Under the pieces are notes generated by a model that saw nothing but the letters and a program-made list of their open reading frames with translations, made no database searches and was not told the DNA's origin. Shown piece by piece: positions 55,040 to 63,875 of a DNA stretch of 64,000 bases (its first letter is position 1; every line of letters begins with the position of its first letter). A program made the position numbers and the translations under genes. Source of the DNA: Mucilaginibacter rubeus (GTDB taxonomy: Bacteria; Bacteroidota; Bacteroidia; Sphingobacteriales; Sphingobacteriaceae); NCBI RefSeq assembly GCF_014643835.1, contig NZ_BMKD01000001.1, forward strand, positions 1,567,558 through 1,631,557, in the 5' to 3' direction.

Positions 55040-55464
55040 TGGACAAACGCTTTGATCTGGTCAATAAACTGTTCAGCGGATTCATTTGGATAACCGTCCC
55101 ACTCCTTTAATACCTTACCATGTTCGTCAACAAGCAGCGTAAATGGGAACTTACCGTCAGGATTGTATTTATCTGCAAGCGCTTCATTTAACTGTACCTG
55201 CTCCTTGCTGAGTTGATTTTTCTTTTGGCGGGGAAAATCAGCCCTTACCAAAACAAGTTTATCTGCAGCGAAATCATTAAATTTTTCGGATTCCAAAATA
55301 TCTTTCCGCAGCCGGATGCAAGGGCCGCACCAATCAGAGCCGGAAAAATTTATTACTATGAGCTTATGCGACGTTGCCGCTTCCGTCTGCGCTTTCTTAA
55401 AATCACCAAGCCATGTAACCGGCTTGCCTGTAAACAACAATAATGAGATGATCAGTAATTTCAT
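55036..55464 (-). CDS. Periplasmic thioredoxin-like protein
   Basis: A 142-residue thioredoxin-fold protein with a short signal segment (KLLIISLLLFTG). The redox site is WCGPC in FSGSDWCGPCIRLRKDIL, and the cis-Pro is in KFPFTLLVD. The GSDWCGPC form is that of the DUF255-like/thioredoxin_7 group. It is translationally coupled to apbE. It may keep Cys of the DUF4266 or Rieske proteins reduced. Confidence 0.88.
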   Translation of the reverse strand: MKLLIISLLLFTGKPVTWLGDFKKAQTEAATSHKLIVINFSGSDWCGPCIRLRKDILESEKFNDFAADKLVLVRADFPRQKKNQLSKEQVQLNEALADKYNPDGKFPFTLLVDEHGKVLKEWDGYPNESAEQFIDQIKAFVQ

Positions 55465-55476
55465 TTTATCAACGGG

Positions 55477-55902
55477 TTAAGAGAATATCCACAACGAGGT
55501 GCCGGTTAAAGTTGTTTGATATACGGTAAGGTTGCGGTTTGCAGGCGAATTTTTAACAACTCCGGCTTCGGAGAAAGCGGAACCATGATTATTGCAAAAA
55601 AACTGCCGTTCGCTGCTCTGATAAATAAGGGGATAGCTTTCATGGGTGCAGGATTGCTGAACAGCAATATAGCTGCCGGTTGTTGTTTTAGCCACTATTA
55701 CACCTTTTGAGGCAAGATAGCCGCCGTTCACGAGTAAAGCCGAGTTTGCTGAAAGGCTGAGATCAAGTGTAAAGTCCACGCCGGTTGGCCCGGTGATACC
55801 TGCCGACGCATTGTCGGATTTTTTACTGCAGCCCATACAGTTAATCAGCGCGAATGACGCTGCCGTAATTCCGGCAATTGATAGAAATTCTTTTCTGTCC
55901 AT
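55477..55902 (-). CDS. Rieske [2Fe-2S] protein
   Basis: A protein of about 141 residues. N-terminus MDRKEFLSIAGITAASFALI then a Cys-rich CMGCSKK: a Tat-like or lipoprotein export signal. The cluster ligands are Cys and His in QQSCTHESYPL and in FFCNNHGSAFSEAG (C-x-H ... C-x-x-H). The protein is much shorter than a cytochrome bc1 Rieske subunit and resembles the small stand-alone Rieske lipoproteins. ATG 55902 is preferred over ATG 55926, which would add residues before the signal. It is the first gene of the operon; I saw no clear promoter or FNR-like site in the 330 bases upstream. Confidence 0.85.
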   Translation of the reverse strand: MDRKEFLSIAGITAASFALINCMGCSKKSDNASAGITGPTGVDFTLDLSLSANSALLVNGGYLASKGVIVAKTTTGSYIAVQQSCTHESYPLIYQSSERQFFCNNHGSAFSEAGVVKNSPANRNLTVYQTTLTGTSLWIFS

Positions 55903-56236
55903 AAATTTAAGATCGGGGTATATCAATAAATCTCAACCAACTTAAACAAGCCTCCTAAAGGTAAATCTCTGCGTAAAGCAATTCAGCTTCAGGTGCGTTT
56001 ATTTAATTATTGCAATAGTATCTTTACATTCTGTAGTTTACATGAAATCACGTGTATTTAACAGATTTTAACAGATCGCGAATTATAAAACAAACCTCCC
56101 ACATATAAGGACCTCCTTAAATATCCGCCATTTTCAAATAGTGATATATATCATTTATTTACCTGACGACCAGCATCATAAAAAAATAAAACAACAGCAA
56201 TTTTGTGCTTAACATAAGTAGGTTAAAGCAGAAAAT
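55903..56236. other. Divergent intergenic region, Rieske operon / alcohol dehydrogenase
   Basis: It carries the GTGAT-N4-ATCAT dyad (56141-56154) on the alcohol-dehydrogenase side and otherwise AT-rich sequence with a doubled TAACAGAT. No gene seen. Confidence 0.6.
56141..56154 (+). promoter_or_regulatory. FNR/CRP-like site upstream of alcohol dehydrogenase gene
   Basis: Dyad GTGAT-atat-ATCAT with a perfect TGAT/ATCA core, 82 bases before the start codon. A CAATTTTG box (56198-56205, one mismatch) would put the start near 56211, about 64 bp away, as for the MgtA-like gene. Confidence 0.45.
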
Positions 56237-57274
56237 ATGAAAGCATTAGTTTATCACGGCCCAGGTCAGAAAGCCTGGGAAGAAAAGCCCAAACCGGTAC
56301 TGCTGTCAACAAGCGATGCCATTGTAAAAATCCTGAAAACAACGATTTGCGGTACAGATCTGCACATTATGAAAGGAGATGTTCCTGAAGTTGCCGATGG
56401 CAGGATCATCGGGCACGAAGGCGTGGGTGTGATCGAAGAAGTGGGAACCACTGTCAGTAATTTTAAGCCGGGCGACCACGTGATTATATCCTGTATCACA
56501 TCTTGCGGTAAATGTACCTACTGTAAAAAGGGCATGTATTCTCACTGTACAGATGGCGGTTGGCTATTAGGGCACCTGATTGACGGCACGCAGGCAGAAT
56601 ATGTTCGTATCCCCCATGCAGACAACAGCCTTTTTCTGGTACCCAGCGGTTCTGACGAAGAAGCATTGGTGATGTTAAGTGATATACTGCCTACGGGCTT
56701 TGAATGCGGCGTATTAAACGGCAAAGTACAACCTGGAGATACTATAGCCATAATAGGTGCCGGCCCGATCGGGATTGCCACTTTACTTACCGCACAATTT
56801 TATACACCTGCGGAAATTATCATGATCGATCAGGATGATAACCGGCTCAATGTGGCCAGGAAATTCGGTGCAACACAGATTATTAATAGCCGCAATGAAA
56901 ATACAATTGAAGCGGTAATGAAACTCACCAACCAAACCGGCGTTGATGTGGCGATAGAAGCTGTCGGTATTCCCGAGACATTCGAGCTATGTGAGGCGAT
57001 TATAGCCCCCGGCGGCCGTATCGCCAACATTGGCGTTCATGGAAAAAGTGTCCGTTTACACCTGGAAGACCTGTGGTCGAAAAACATTACTATCACGACC
57101 AGGCTCGTGGACACAGTGACTTCACCAATGTTGTTAAAAACGATACAATCAAAAAAAATAGCGCCCGCCAAACTAATCACACATCGTTTCAGATTAGATC
57201 AGGTGGCAGAAGCATACGATACATTTGGCAATGCAGCCGAAGCGAAAGCGCTGAAAGTTATTTTAAGCTCTTAA
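56237..57274 (+). CDS. Zinc-dependent alcohol dehydrogenase family protein
   Basis: A 345-residue medium-chain dehydrogenase/reductase. The catalytic zinc ligands are Cys in TICGTDLHIMKGD and the His-Glu of GRIIGHEGVGVIEEVG; the structural zinc Cys are in CGKCTYCKKGMYSHC. The Rossmann motif is AIIGAGPIGIATLL. It oxidises or reduces an alcohol/aldehyde with NAD(P); the TDGGWLLGHLIDGTQAEYVR segment resembles the group seen in bacterial oxygen-limitation loci. It forms a unit with the usp gene 59 bases downstream and has an FNR/CRP-like dyad upstream. In an anaerobic programme it would recycle NADH by ethanol formation. Confidence 0.93.
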   Translation: MKALVYHGPGQKAWEEKPKPVLLSTSDAIVKILKTTICGTDLHIMKGDVPEVADGRIIGHEGVGVIEEVGTTVSNFKPGDHVIISCITSCGKCTYCKKGMYSHCTDGGWLLGHLIDGTQAEYVRIPHADNSLFLVPSGSDEEALVMLSDILPTGFECGVLNGKVQPGDTIAIIGAGPIGIATLLTAQFYTPAEIIMIDQDDNRLNVARKFGATQIINSRNENTIEAVMKLTNQTGVDVAIEAVGIPETFELCEAIIAPGGRIANIGVHGKSVRLHLEDLWSKNITITTRLVDTVTSPMLLKTIQSKKIAPAKLITHRFRLDQVAEAYDTFGNAAEAKALKVILSS

Positions 57275-57333
57275 ACAACATGCATATACGTGCCGAATAA
57301 AACAACATCACAACCGTTAAACCTCGAATAATT

Positions 57334-58176
57334 ATGGAAAAGATATTAGTTACAACAGATCAATCCGTTAATTCCAAAGCGGCCATCCGTTTTGCGATTA
57401 AACTGGCCAGCCAGCGTAAGGCCGAATTAACCATCCTTCATGTATACCATCTTTTAAAACCCTTCAAATGGACAGACCACGCTTTTGCGGCGTATACCAA
57501 TGAATTCAGAAAAAAAACGACAGAAGAATTGTCATCATTTATTGCAGGCATCTATCGTGATATCGATGAACGCGAAATTAACTACCAATTAGTTTTGGTA
57601 TCCAATATCGATGTAGTTGATGGCATCACAGATTATGCCAGCAGGAACAGTTGTTCCTATATCTGCATCAGTACCCGTGGAGCGGGCACTATCGCAAAAA
57701 TATTCGGCACGCATACCGCAAAATTGATCAGCTGTTCGACTGTGCCTGTTATATGCATACCAAGCACATACCATTTAAAAGAATTGAAACACATCCTGTA
57801 TGCTTCGGATATGACCGACTATGAAAACGAATTAAAAGAAGTTGTCGATTTTGCCAGGCCAATTGGTGCCAGTGTCGAGATGGTACATATCGCCTATCCT
57901 AATGAATTTGCTTTTGACAAAGAGTTGGCTGAAGCCACTTTACAGAAAAAAAATAGTTATAAAATTAGCCTTTTAAACCTGCAAAGAGATGTCAACAATA
58001 ATTTACTGGAAGATATAGATCACGCTGTTAAGATCAGCAAACCGTCCCTTTTGGTCTTATTCACTCATCAGTCCAGATCTATGCTCGAAAAACTATTTTT
58101 CCCTTCTAATGCCACAGAATATTCCTTTTATGGAAAGGTTCCTTTACTCACCTTTAAAAAAAAGGAGGGCAAATAA
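57334..58176 (+). CDS. Universal stress protein, tandem-domain type
   Basis: A 280-residue Usp: first domain MEKILVTTDQSVNSKAAIRF to CSTVPVICIPS, second from LKHILYASDMTDYENELKEV. The loop CISTRGAGTIAKIFGTHTAK is close to the G-2x-G-9x-G(S/T) ATP-binding pattern, so this copy may bind nucleotide, unlike the one at 44566. It follows the alcohol dehydrogenase gene in the same transcription unit. Confidence 0.9.
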   Translation: MEKILVTTDQSVNSKAAIRFAIKLASQRKAELTILHVYHLLKPFKWTDHAFAAYTNEFRKKTTEELSSFIAGIYRDIDEREINYQLVLVSNIDVVDGITDYASRNSCSYICISTRGAGTIAKIFGTHTAKLISCSTVPVICIPSTYHLKELKHILYASDMTDYENELKEVVDFARPIGASVEMVHIAYPNEFAFDKELAEATLQKKNSYKISLLNLQRDVNNNLLEDIDHAVKISKPSLLVLFTHQSRSMLEKLFFPSNATEYSFYGKVPLLTFKKKEGK

Positions 58177-58367
58177 TTTTGCTAAGGTCCGCTCCTTGAT
58201 ATATGGATTGCCATTTCTGTAGTGGACCACCGTTAATTGTCTTTGTTATACCCCGCCTGCGTTTAGTATTATTATAAGTTGTGGCTGACCGCTACAACAG
58301 CCAGCCTGTTGCCATTAGTTGTTTTTCAGGGCTGCAAAGCTTTCCAGAAAATACACAACCGGAAGAG

Positions 58368-59438
58368 TTAAACCTGCATCTGGCTCTTTACAGGCCGCTC
58401 ATCGCCCAATAATACACCCCATTGCCTATAATTTTCGCTGCGGTCAAACACGATCTTTAAAATGGATAGTACCGGCATCGCCAGGAACATGCCCGAAAGC
58501 CCCGCCATGCTTCCGCCAATAATAATACCAACGATGGAAACAAGCGGATTAATTTTCACCTGCGACCCTACGATACGCGGCATTAAAATATTGTTATCCA
58601 GAAACTGTACCACTGTAATCGCTCCCAATACAATCAGCACATCTGCAACACTATCTGACGAAGCGAGCGTTAACAGCACACCCAGAATATTGCCGATCAG
58701 GGCACCCAGGTACGGGATCAGGTTCAGAAAAGCGAAGATAATACCAATGAGCAGTGCATTCTGAATATTAAAAGACCATAATATGCCACCCAAAAGAATA
58801 ATGATATAGGTAATCTGTATCAGCAGCCCTACAAGATAGCTTTTAACCATTTTTTCAGTTTGCCTTACAGCTTCCTCCACATTCAGATACTCCTCTTTGT
58901 TAAACCACATCAGCAGAAATCTTAAAAAAAGGTTCCTGTATAGAATGATCAGGTAGATATAGATCGGCAATAACCCAATAAATATAACCATGCCAGACAA
59001 AGATCCAGCCGCGCTGCTTAAAACTCCGCCTAAAGAACTGAATAACTTTTTGCTTTGCACATTAATGAATTTCACTTGCTCTGCCGGGGAATATCCAAAT
59101 GACTTGCTGATCCAGATACTTAGGTTATCCAGGTGTTTGGCCACGGTACGTTGAATCTGCGGAAAATCATCAACCAAAGCACCTATCTGACTGGAGAACA
59201 ACCAGATGATCAGCGCCACGATGACCGTTAATAACAATATTGGCAAAAAAACCGCAATAACCTCCGGCACTTTTAGCTTCCTGAAAAAACGAAAGACGGG
59301 TAAAAGTACCAGGCTGAAGAAGAACGCCATCAACAAAGGCATAATGATCGTATTTCCAGCTATGATGATGGTTCCTAAAACAAACAGGCCAATTAGTTCT
59401 ATGGCCCGTTTCACGGTTACCGGCATTTCTTTTACCAT
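58368..59438 (-). CDS. AI-2E family transporter (permease)
   Basis: A 356-residue membrane protein with about eight spans, beginning RAIELIGLFVLGTIIIAGNT, with the family's VEEAVRQTEKMVKSYLVGLL after a helical periplasmic loop, FLNLIPYLGALIGNILGVLL and NNILMPRIVGSQVKINPLVS, the last being the conserved signature. Members are secondary transporters for diverse solutes, among them Na+/H+ antiporters and the autoinducer-2 exporter; the substrate here is unknown. It is convergent with the usp gene. No FNR-like dyad was found upstream. Confidence 0.9.
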   Translation of the reverse strand: MVKEMPVTVKRAIELIGLFVLGTIIIAGNTIIMPLLMAFFFSLVLLPVFRFFRKLKVPEVIAVFLPILLLTVIVALIIWLFSSQIGALVDDFPQIQRTVAKHLDNLSIWISKSFGYSPAEQVKFINVQSKKLFSSLGGVLSSAAGSLSGMVIFIGLLPIYIYLIILYRNLFLRFLLMWFNKEEYLNVEEAVRQTEKMVKSYLVGLLIQITYIIILLGGILWSFNIQNALLIGIIFAFLNLIPYLGALIGNILGVLLTLASSDSVADVLIVLGAITVVQFLDNNILMPRIVGSQVKINPLVSIVGIIIGGSMAGLSGMFLAMPVLSILKIVFDRSENYRQWGVLLGDERPVKSQMQV

Positions 59439-59562
59439 GGGAGCAGTTTTACACTTTTAGGGGCGCGCTTTTTTTATTACCCAATATAAGCCTTTTATAT
59501 CGGTTTCCCATTTCGGAATAATAAGTACGCGCGATTCCTCTAACAAATCAAGGATGGTTAAG

Positions 59563-59582
59563 CTGACAATAATAATGTCAAA
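59563..59582. repeat. Inverted repeat upstream of AI-2E family gene
   Basis: Arms TGACA and TGTCA around seven bases. The spacing differs from the TGA-N6-TCA dyads, so it is probably not the same factor's site. Confidence 0.3.
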
Positions 59583-59672
59583 AGTAAGGGAGCCGTCGAT
59601 AACCTATAAAAGGTAATGGCATTTACTATATAATAACTCCGTTATGCGTGAGGTTGACGAGTATAACGCTAT

Positions 59673-60152
59673 TCAATCATTATCATTTCTCTGTTTTAAA
59701 GGAGATATCGTATCAGTTCTGATTTCCGAATGCCTGATTTGTCCGCCTAAATACCCAGTCCTAGCAATCAAGCCAAAGCTTATCAAGGATACAGCGAGCA
59801 CTATTAACGCTATACGCCTAACCTGTGATGTATTTTTTAATGTTGCAAAAAGCCCGATCAGGGAAACCCCACCTGTAAGTATTAAAGCGATCAAAGATAC
59901 CAGGGCGAACTCCTCATGATCTTCAATGAGATATTTAGATATTCCTTTTAAATGTTCAATGGTTTCTTCAGCACCCTCGCCTGTTGCATAGGCTATACCG
60001 GCCCCAATTGCTGAGACAATCAAAACATTATAAGCAGCGATTAGTGTACCTTTGTTCCTTTTCCATATCCCATGGATCAGGACAAATGCCCCCAAAGCCG
60101 TACCAACGATAGGCAGGTGGGTGATCAGCAGGTGGATGTGTGTTTGGTTCAT
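59673..60152 (-). CDS. Small conserved membrane protein (DUF2231-like)
   Basis: A 159-residue protein with four spans. MNQTHIHLLITHLPIVGTAL carries three His at the membrane edge, the middle has TGEGAEETIEHLKGIS and IEDHEEFALVS, and the end reads GGQIRHSEIR. The conserved His and Glu suggest heme or metal binding, as in DUF2231 relatives, but this is not shown. Start ATG 60152 (an ATG at 60176 would add eight residues before the conserved start). It is divergent from the usp-ATPase unit and shares the long palindrome between them. Confidence 0.7.
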   Translation of the reverse strand: MNQTHIHLLITHLPIVGTALGAFVLIHGIWKRNKGTLIAAYNVLIVSAIGAGIAYATGEGAEETIEHLKGISKYLIEDHEEFALVSLIALILTGGVSLIGLFATLKNTSQVRRIALIVLAVSLISFGLIARTGYLGGQIRHSEIRTDTISPLKQRNDND

Positions 60153-60210
60153 GACTTTTTTATCAAAGGTGATCAACTAATAGCACTGTTTAAATAGCAG
60201 TAATCAAGCT

Positions 60211-60265
60211 AATAAATGATCTTAATCATTTATTGTCGGGTAATGAACGGATAGCTTTACAATCT
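60211..60265 (+). promoter_or_regulatory. Long palindrome of FNR type and -7 box between divergent genes
   Basis: Perfect 10-bp arms AATAAATGAT and ATCATTTATT around CTTA (60211-60234). For the usp gene on the plus strand TAGCTTTA (60252-60259, one mismatch to TAnnTTTG) predicts a start near 60265, about 42 bp from the centre. On the minus strand the -7 box of the membrane-protein gene is weaker (TATTTAAA). Confidence 0.65.
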
Positions 60266-60278
60266 AAAGAATTACGCC

Positions 60279-61136
60279 ATGAAGATGATTCTAATGCTCA
60301 CTGACTTTTCGATAAATGCAAACCACGCCGCAAAAACCGCCGCAAAAGCGCTGAGGAATTTAAATGCAGATATACTGCTTTACAATACTTATTATGACCA
60401 CCCTATACTTCCTACATATGCCGGTGGCCCCTGGGTGGTAGAAGAATTCGTTTTTCGTAAAGATGAAAGCGCGGCACGACTGGGCCAATTGGCTATTCAA
60501 CTAAGGCATATTATTGCAGATCTGAGTACAGAAGGCGTTGAACCTAAAATTGATTATCAATTTGGTGAAGGTTCACTTGGCAGAAATACAGCGGCGGTTA
60601 TTCAGGAGAACAATGTTGACCTTGTTGTAATCGGCAGTAGTACAGACAGCTCTTTAGACCACTTGATCTTCGGCAGAGATACGATGCAGGTGATAGATCA
60701 TTCGTCCTGTCCCGTATTGATCATCCCGCCAACAGCAGATTTAGCCCGGCTTAAAAAAGTAACGTTAGCCACGGCTTTCGAACTGGCCGATATCAATGCA
60801 ATCAATTACTTAACCGGCTTACAAAAACAGTTAAACTTTCACCTGGAAATTGTCCATGTATCCGCCATAGAAGAGGAAGGCGATCCTGTAAAAGAAAAGG
60901 CTTTACTTAACCATATTGATGCAATCAAACAGGATAATATAACCTTTCAGGAAATAAGGGGAAAAGACGTGATTAAACGATTAAATAGGTTATGCAAAGA
61001 TAACGGATCGGATATACTTGCACTTGTTCATTATCAAAACTCTTTTTTGTCGGGGTTGTTTGACAAGTCTACAACGGTGGCCGCTTTAGACAACCAGCAT
61101 TTACCTCTGATGGTCATTCCGGCTGAAATGGTCTGA
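60279..61136 (+). CDS. Universal stress protein, tandem-domain type
   Basis: A 285-residue Usp: MKMILMLTDFSINANHAAKT, then the family segment LPTYAGGPWVVEEFVF, the loop VVIGSSTDSSLDHLIFGRDT, and the second domain from LKKVTLATAFELADINAI to DILALVHYQNSFLSGLFDKS. It resembles the Usp at 41064 clearly, so the two are paralogues from a duplication. It is co-transcribed with the P-type ATPase that starts 34 bases after its stop. Confidence 0.93.
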   Translation: MKMILMLTDFSINANHAAKTAAKALRNLNADILLYNTYYDHPILPTYAGGPWVVEEFVFRKDESAARLGQLAIQLRHIIADLSTEGVEPKIDYQFGEGSLGRNTAAVIQENNVDLVVIGSSTDSSLDHLIFGRDTMQVIDHSSCPVLIIPPTADLARLKKVTLATAFELADINAINYLTGLQKQLNFHLEIVHVSAIEEEGDPVKEKALLNHIDAIKQDNITFQEIRGKDVIKRLNRLCKDNGSDILALVHYQNSFLSGLFDKSTTVAALDNQHLPLMVIPAEMV

Positions 61137-61170
61137 TCGACTCGTGACTAATTATTAGCTGATCAAATAA

Positions 61171-63687
61171 ATGGCAATAAATAATTTCGATATACAGGGC
61201 CTGAGCGAACAGGAAGTACTTGCGGCGAGATCTAAATACGGAGCGAACAGCCTTTCGTTTAAGAAAGAAAACGGATTTGTTAATGCGTTGATAGGATTGA
61301 CAAAAGAACCGATGGTAATCTTATTGTTGGTTACCTCATGTATTTATTTTATTAGCGGAAAGGCCGGAGACGGTATTTTTTTAGCTTCAGCAATTGTACT
61401 CGTGGCGGGCATATCTTTATATCAGGACTCCAGAAGCCGGAATGCACTCGAAAAATTGAAGGATTTTTCGCAACCCAAATGCAAAGTGATCAGGCACGGA
61501 GAAGTTTTGGAGGTAAAAAAGGAAGAACTTGTTATTGGCGACAGCCTGATGGTAGAGGAAGGCACTTTTATTACTGCTGATGGTGTTATTGAACATTCCA
61601 ATGATTTCTCAATCAACGAAAGCATTCTCACAGGCGAATCCCTGGCTGTTTTTAAAGACAAATCCTCTGCAGACAATCTGATTTTCAGTGGCACAACAGT
61701 AGCAAGCGGACTGGCCATTGCAACCGTAACGGCAATAGGTAATCAAACACGATTAGGTAAAATTGGCGGGAGCCTGGAATCTATAGCGGAAGAAAAAACA
61801 CCCCTGGAAATACAGATCAGCAATTTTGTAAAGAAAATGGTGATCGTGGGAGTAATTGTGTTTCTGACGGTGTGGGGAATAAACTATTTTCATTCGGCAA
61901 ATATCTTAGACAGTCTCCTTAAAGCGCTTACGCTGGCCATGAGTATCCTGCCCGAAGAAATCCCCGTTGCGTTTACCACCTTTATGGCGCTTGGGGCCTG
62001 GCGGCTTATGAAAATTGGCGTCGTTGTTAAGCAAATGAAAACGGTGGAGACTTTGGGCAGCGCATCGGTTATATGCACTGATAAAACCGGCACACTAACC
62101 GAGAATAAGATGAGCCTGGCGAAAGCGTATGTCCTGAAGGAAGATTGCATTTATAATCTTAATGAAAAGCAATTAAACAGCGCAGCAGCAGAGCTAATCG
62201 CGCTTGCCATGTGGGCCAGCGAACCGATCCCTTTTGATCCCATGGAAGTTGCCCTGCACAATGCCTACACCCACACAAATCTGGCAGATGAGCGTCCGGA
62301 TTATAAAATGGTCCACGAATATCCGCTGGGCGGCAAGCCGCCGATGATGACCCACCTTTTTGAAAATAAAAAAGGGAATCGCATTATCGCAGCCAAAGGT
62401 GCGCCTGAAGCATTGATCGGCGTCAGCAACTTAAATCAACCCCAGAAAGAACATGTGACTGCTGCAATAGCTGCTTTGGCTATCGAAGGTTACCGGGTAT
62501 TGGCCGTAGGAGAAGCAAATTTTGTGGGAAGTGATTTCCCTGCTACACAGCAGGAGTTTCATTTTGTATTCAAAGGGCTGGTTGCATTTTATGATCCGCC
62601 CAAGAAAAACATCACTACTGTACTACAGGGCTTTTACAAAGCTGGTATCAAGGTTAAAATCATCACAGGCGATAATGCAGAAACTACCGGTGCTATCGCG
62701 AAGCAAATTGACTTCCGTGGAGCAGACCAATGTATCAGCGGAGACATGCTGATGCAACTGTCAGAACAGGAACTTAGGGAGAATGTGAAGAAAGCCAACA
62801 TTTTTACCCGTATGTTCCCGGATGCCAAGCTAAAGATCATCAATGCTTTAAAAGCCCAAAATGAGATAGTAGCTATGACCGGAGACGGAGTTAACGACGG
62901 CCCCGCGCTGAAAGCGGCGCATATAGGCATTGCGATGGGAAAAAAGGGCACAGAGATAGCGAAGCAGGCTGCCTCATTAATTTTATTGGAGGATGACCTT
63001 TCAAAAATGGTTGATGCTGTAGCCATGGGCCGGCGTATCTACACCAACCTAAAAAAAGCCATACAGTATATTATCTCCATTCACATCCCTATCGTATTAA
63101 CGGTATTTATACCACTGGCCTTAGGTTGGATTTATCCGAATATTTTTTCACCGGTGCATATTATTTTCCTGGAACTGATTATGGGGCCGACTTGTTCGAT
63201 CATTTATGAAAACGAGCCCATAGAAAAGAATGCCATGTTGCAAAAGCCACGTCCGTTCAGTACTACTTTCTTTAATTGGAAAGAGTTGGCGACCAGCATA
63301 GTACAGGGGGCAGCCATCACAATCGGTACACTCACAGTCTACCAATATGCCGTAAGCAAAGCAGCAGATGAACAAGTAACCCGTACCATGGTATTTACCA
63401 GCCTGATATCGGCCAATGTTTTGCTCACCTTAGTAAATCGCTCGTTTTACTACTCGCTGTTTACCACAATCAAATATAAAAATAACCTTGTGCTCCTGGT
63501 TGTCGGGCTCACAATCTTTATATCATCTTCACTGATATACATCCGCCCTTTAGCAGTTTTCTTTGGTTTCAACTCGCTAAATATGAGTGACCTGGTGATC
63601 AGTATTATTATAGGGTTTACCTCCGTCATTTGGTTCGAGCTTTATAAAGCATGGTTACGTAAGGGCTCAGATGTAAAAACCTCGTGA
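61171..63687 (+). CDS. Cation-translocating P-type ATPase of atypical transport motif
   Basis: An 838-residue P2-like ATPase. Standard parts are intact: TGES in ILTGESLAVFK, the phosphorylated Asp304 in CTDKTGTLTENK, the nucleotide-binding region with KGAPEALI, and the hinge TGDGVNDGPALKAA. The ion-site segments are unusual: the TM4 motif is LPEEIPVAF (Ca2+ pumps have PEGLP) and TM6 reads FLELIMGPTCSIIYENEP, without the N-x-x-T/x-D pattern. Ca2+ specificity therefore cannot be assumed. The C-terminal six spans are complete. It is in one unit with a usp gene under an FNR-type palindrome; in Pseudomonas a P-type ATPase is also reported in the Anr regulon. Confidence 0.88.
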   Translation: MAINNFDIQGLSEQEVLAARSKYGANSLSFKKENGFVNALIGLTKEPMVILLLVTSCIYFISGKAGDGIFLASAIVLVAGISLYQDSRSRNALEKLKDFSQPKCKVIRHGEVLEVKKEELVIGDSLMVEEGTFITADGVIEHSNDFSINESILTGESLAVFKDKSSADNLIFSGTTVASGLAIATVTAIGNQTRLGKIGGSLESIAEEKTPLEIQISNFVKKMVIVGVIVFLTVWGINYFHSANILDSLLKALTLAMSILPEEIPVAFTTFMALGAWRLMKIGVVVKQMKTVETLGSASVICTDKTGTLTENKMSLAKAYVLKEDCIYNLNEKQLNSAAAELIALAMWASEPIPFDPMEVALHNAYTHTNLADERPDYKMVHEYPLGGKPPMMTHLFENKKGNRIIAAKGAPEALIGVSNLNQPQKEHVTAAIAALAIEGYRVLAVGEANFVGSDFPATQQEFHFVFKGLVAFYDPPKKNITTVLQGFYKAGIKVKIITGDNAETTGAIAKQIDFRGADQCISGDMLMQLSEQELRENVKKANIFTRMFPDAKLKIINALKAQNEIVAMTGDGVNDGPALKAAHIGIAMGKKGTEIAKQAASLILLEDDLSKMVDAVAMGRRIYTNLKKAIQYIISIHIPIVLTVFIPLALGWIYPNIFSPVHIIFLELIMGPTCSIIYENEPIEKNAMLQKPRPFSTTFFNWKELATSIVQGAAITIGTLTVYQYAVSKAADEQVTRTMVFTSLISANVLLTLVNRSFYYSLFTTIKYKNNLVLLVVGLTIFISSSLIYIRPLAVFFGFNSLNMSDLVISIIIGFTSVIWFELYKAWLRKGSDVKTS

Positions 63688-63875
63688 TAGAAAATACGTT
63701 GATCGTACATTAAGATTTTGAAACAGTCACTTTAGATGGAGAATTAAACCTGATGACACTCCTTATCAATGGAGTAAGACAGGATCTTCTTCTGTTTCAT
63801 CTTACCTGTTATAGTTAGCATCGTGTTAAATATTCTTTGGAGGCTCTACAGCTTTATTGTGCCGCTTGTTACCAC
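63688..63875. other. Intergenic region before the insertion sequence
   Basis: AT-rich. It includes a small ACTCC/GGAGT hairpin near 63765-63785 that may end the ATPase transcript; no T run. No gene seen. Confidence 0.35.

Noticed and set aside
59563-59582. TGACA-N7-TGTCA as another regulon site
   Set aside because: The spacing differs from TGA-N6-TCA and there is no fitting -7 element for the AI-2E family gene.
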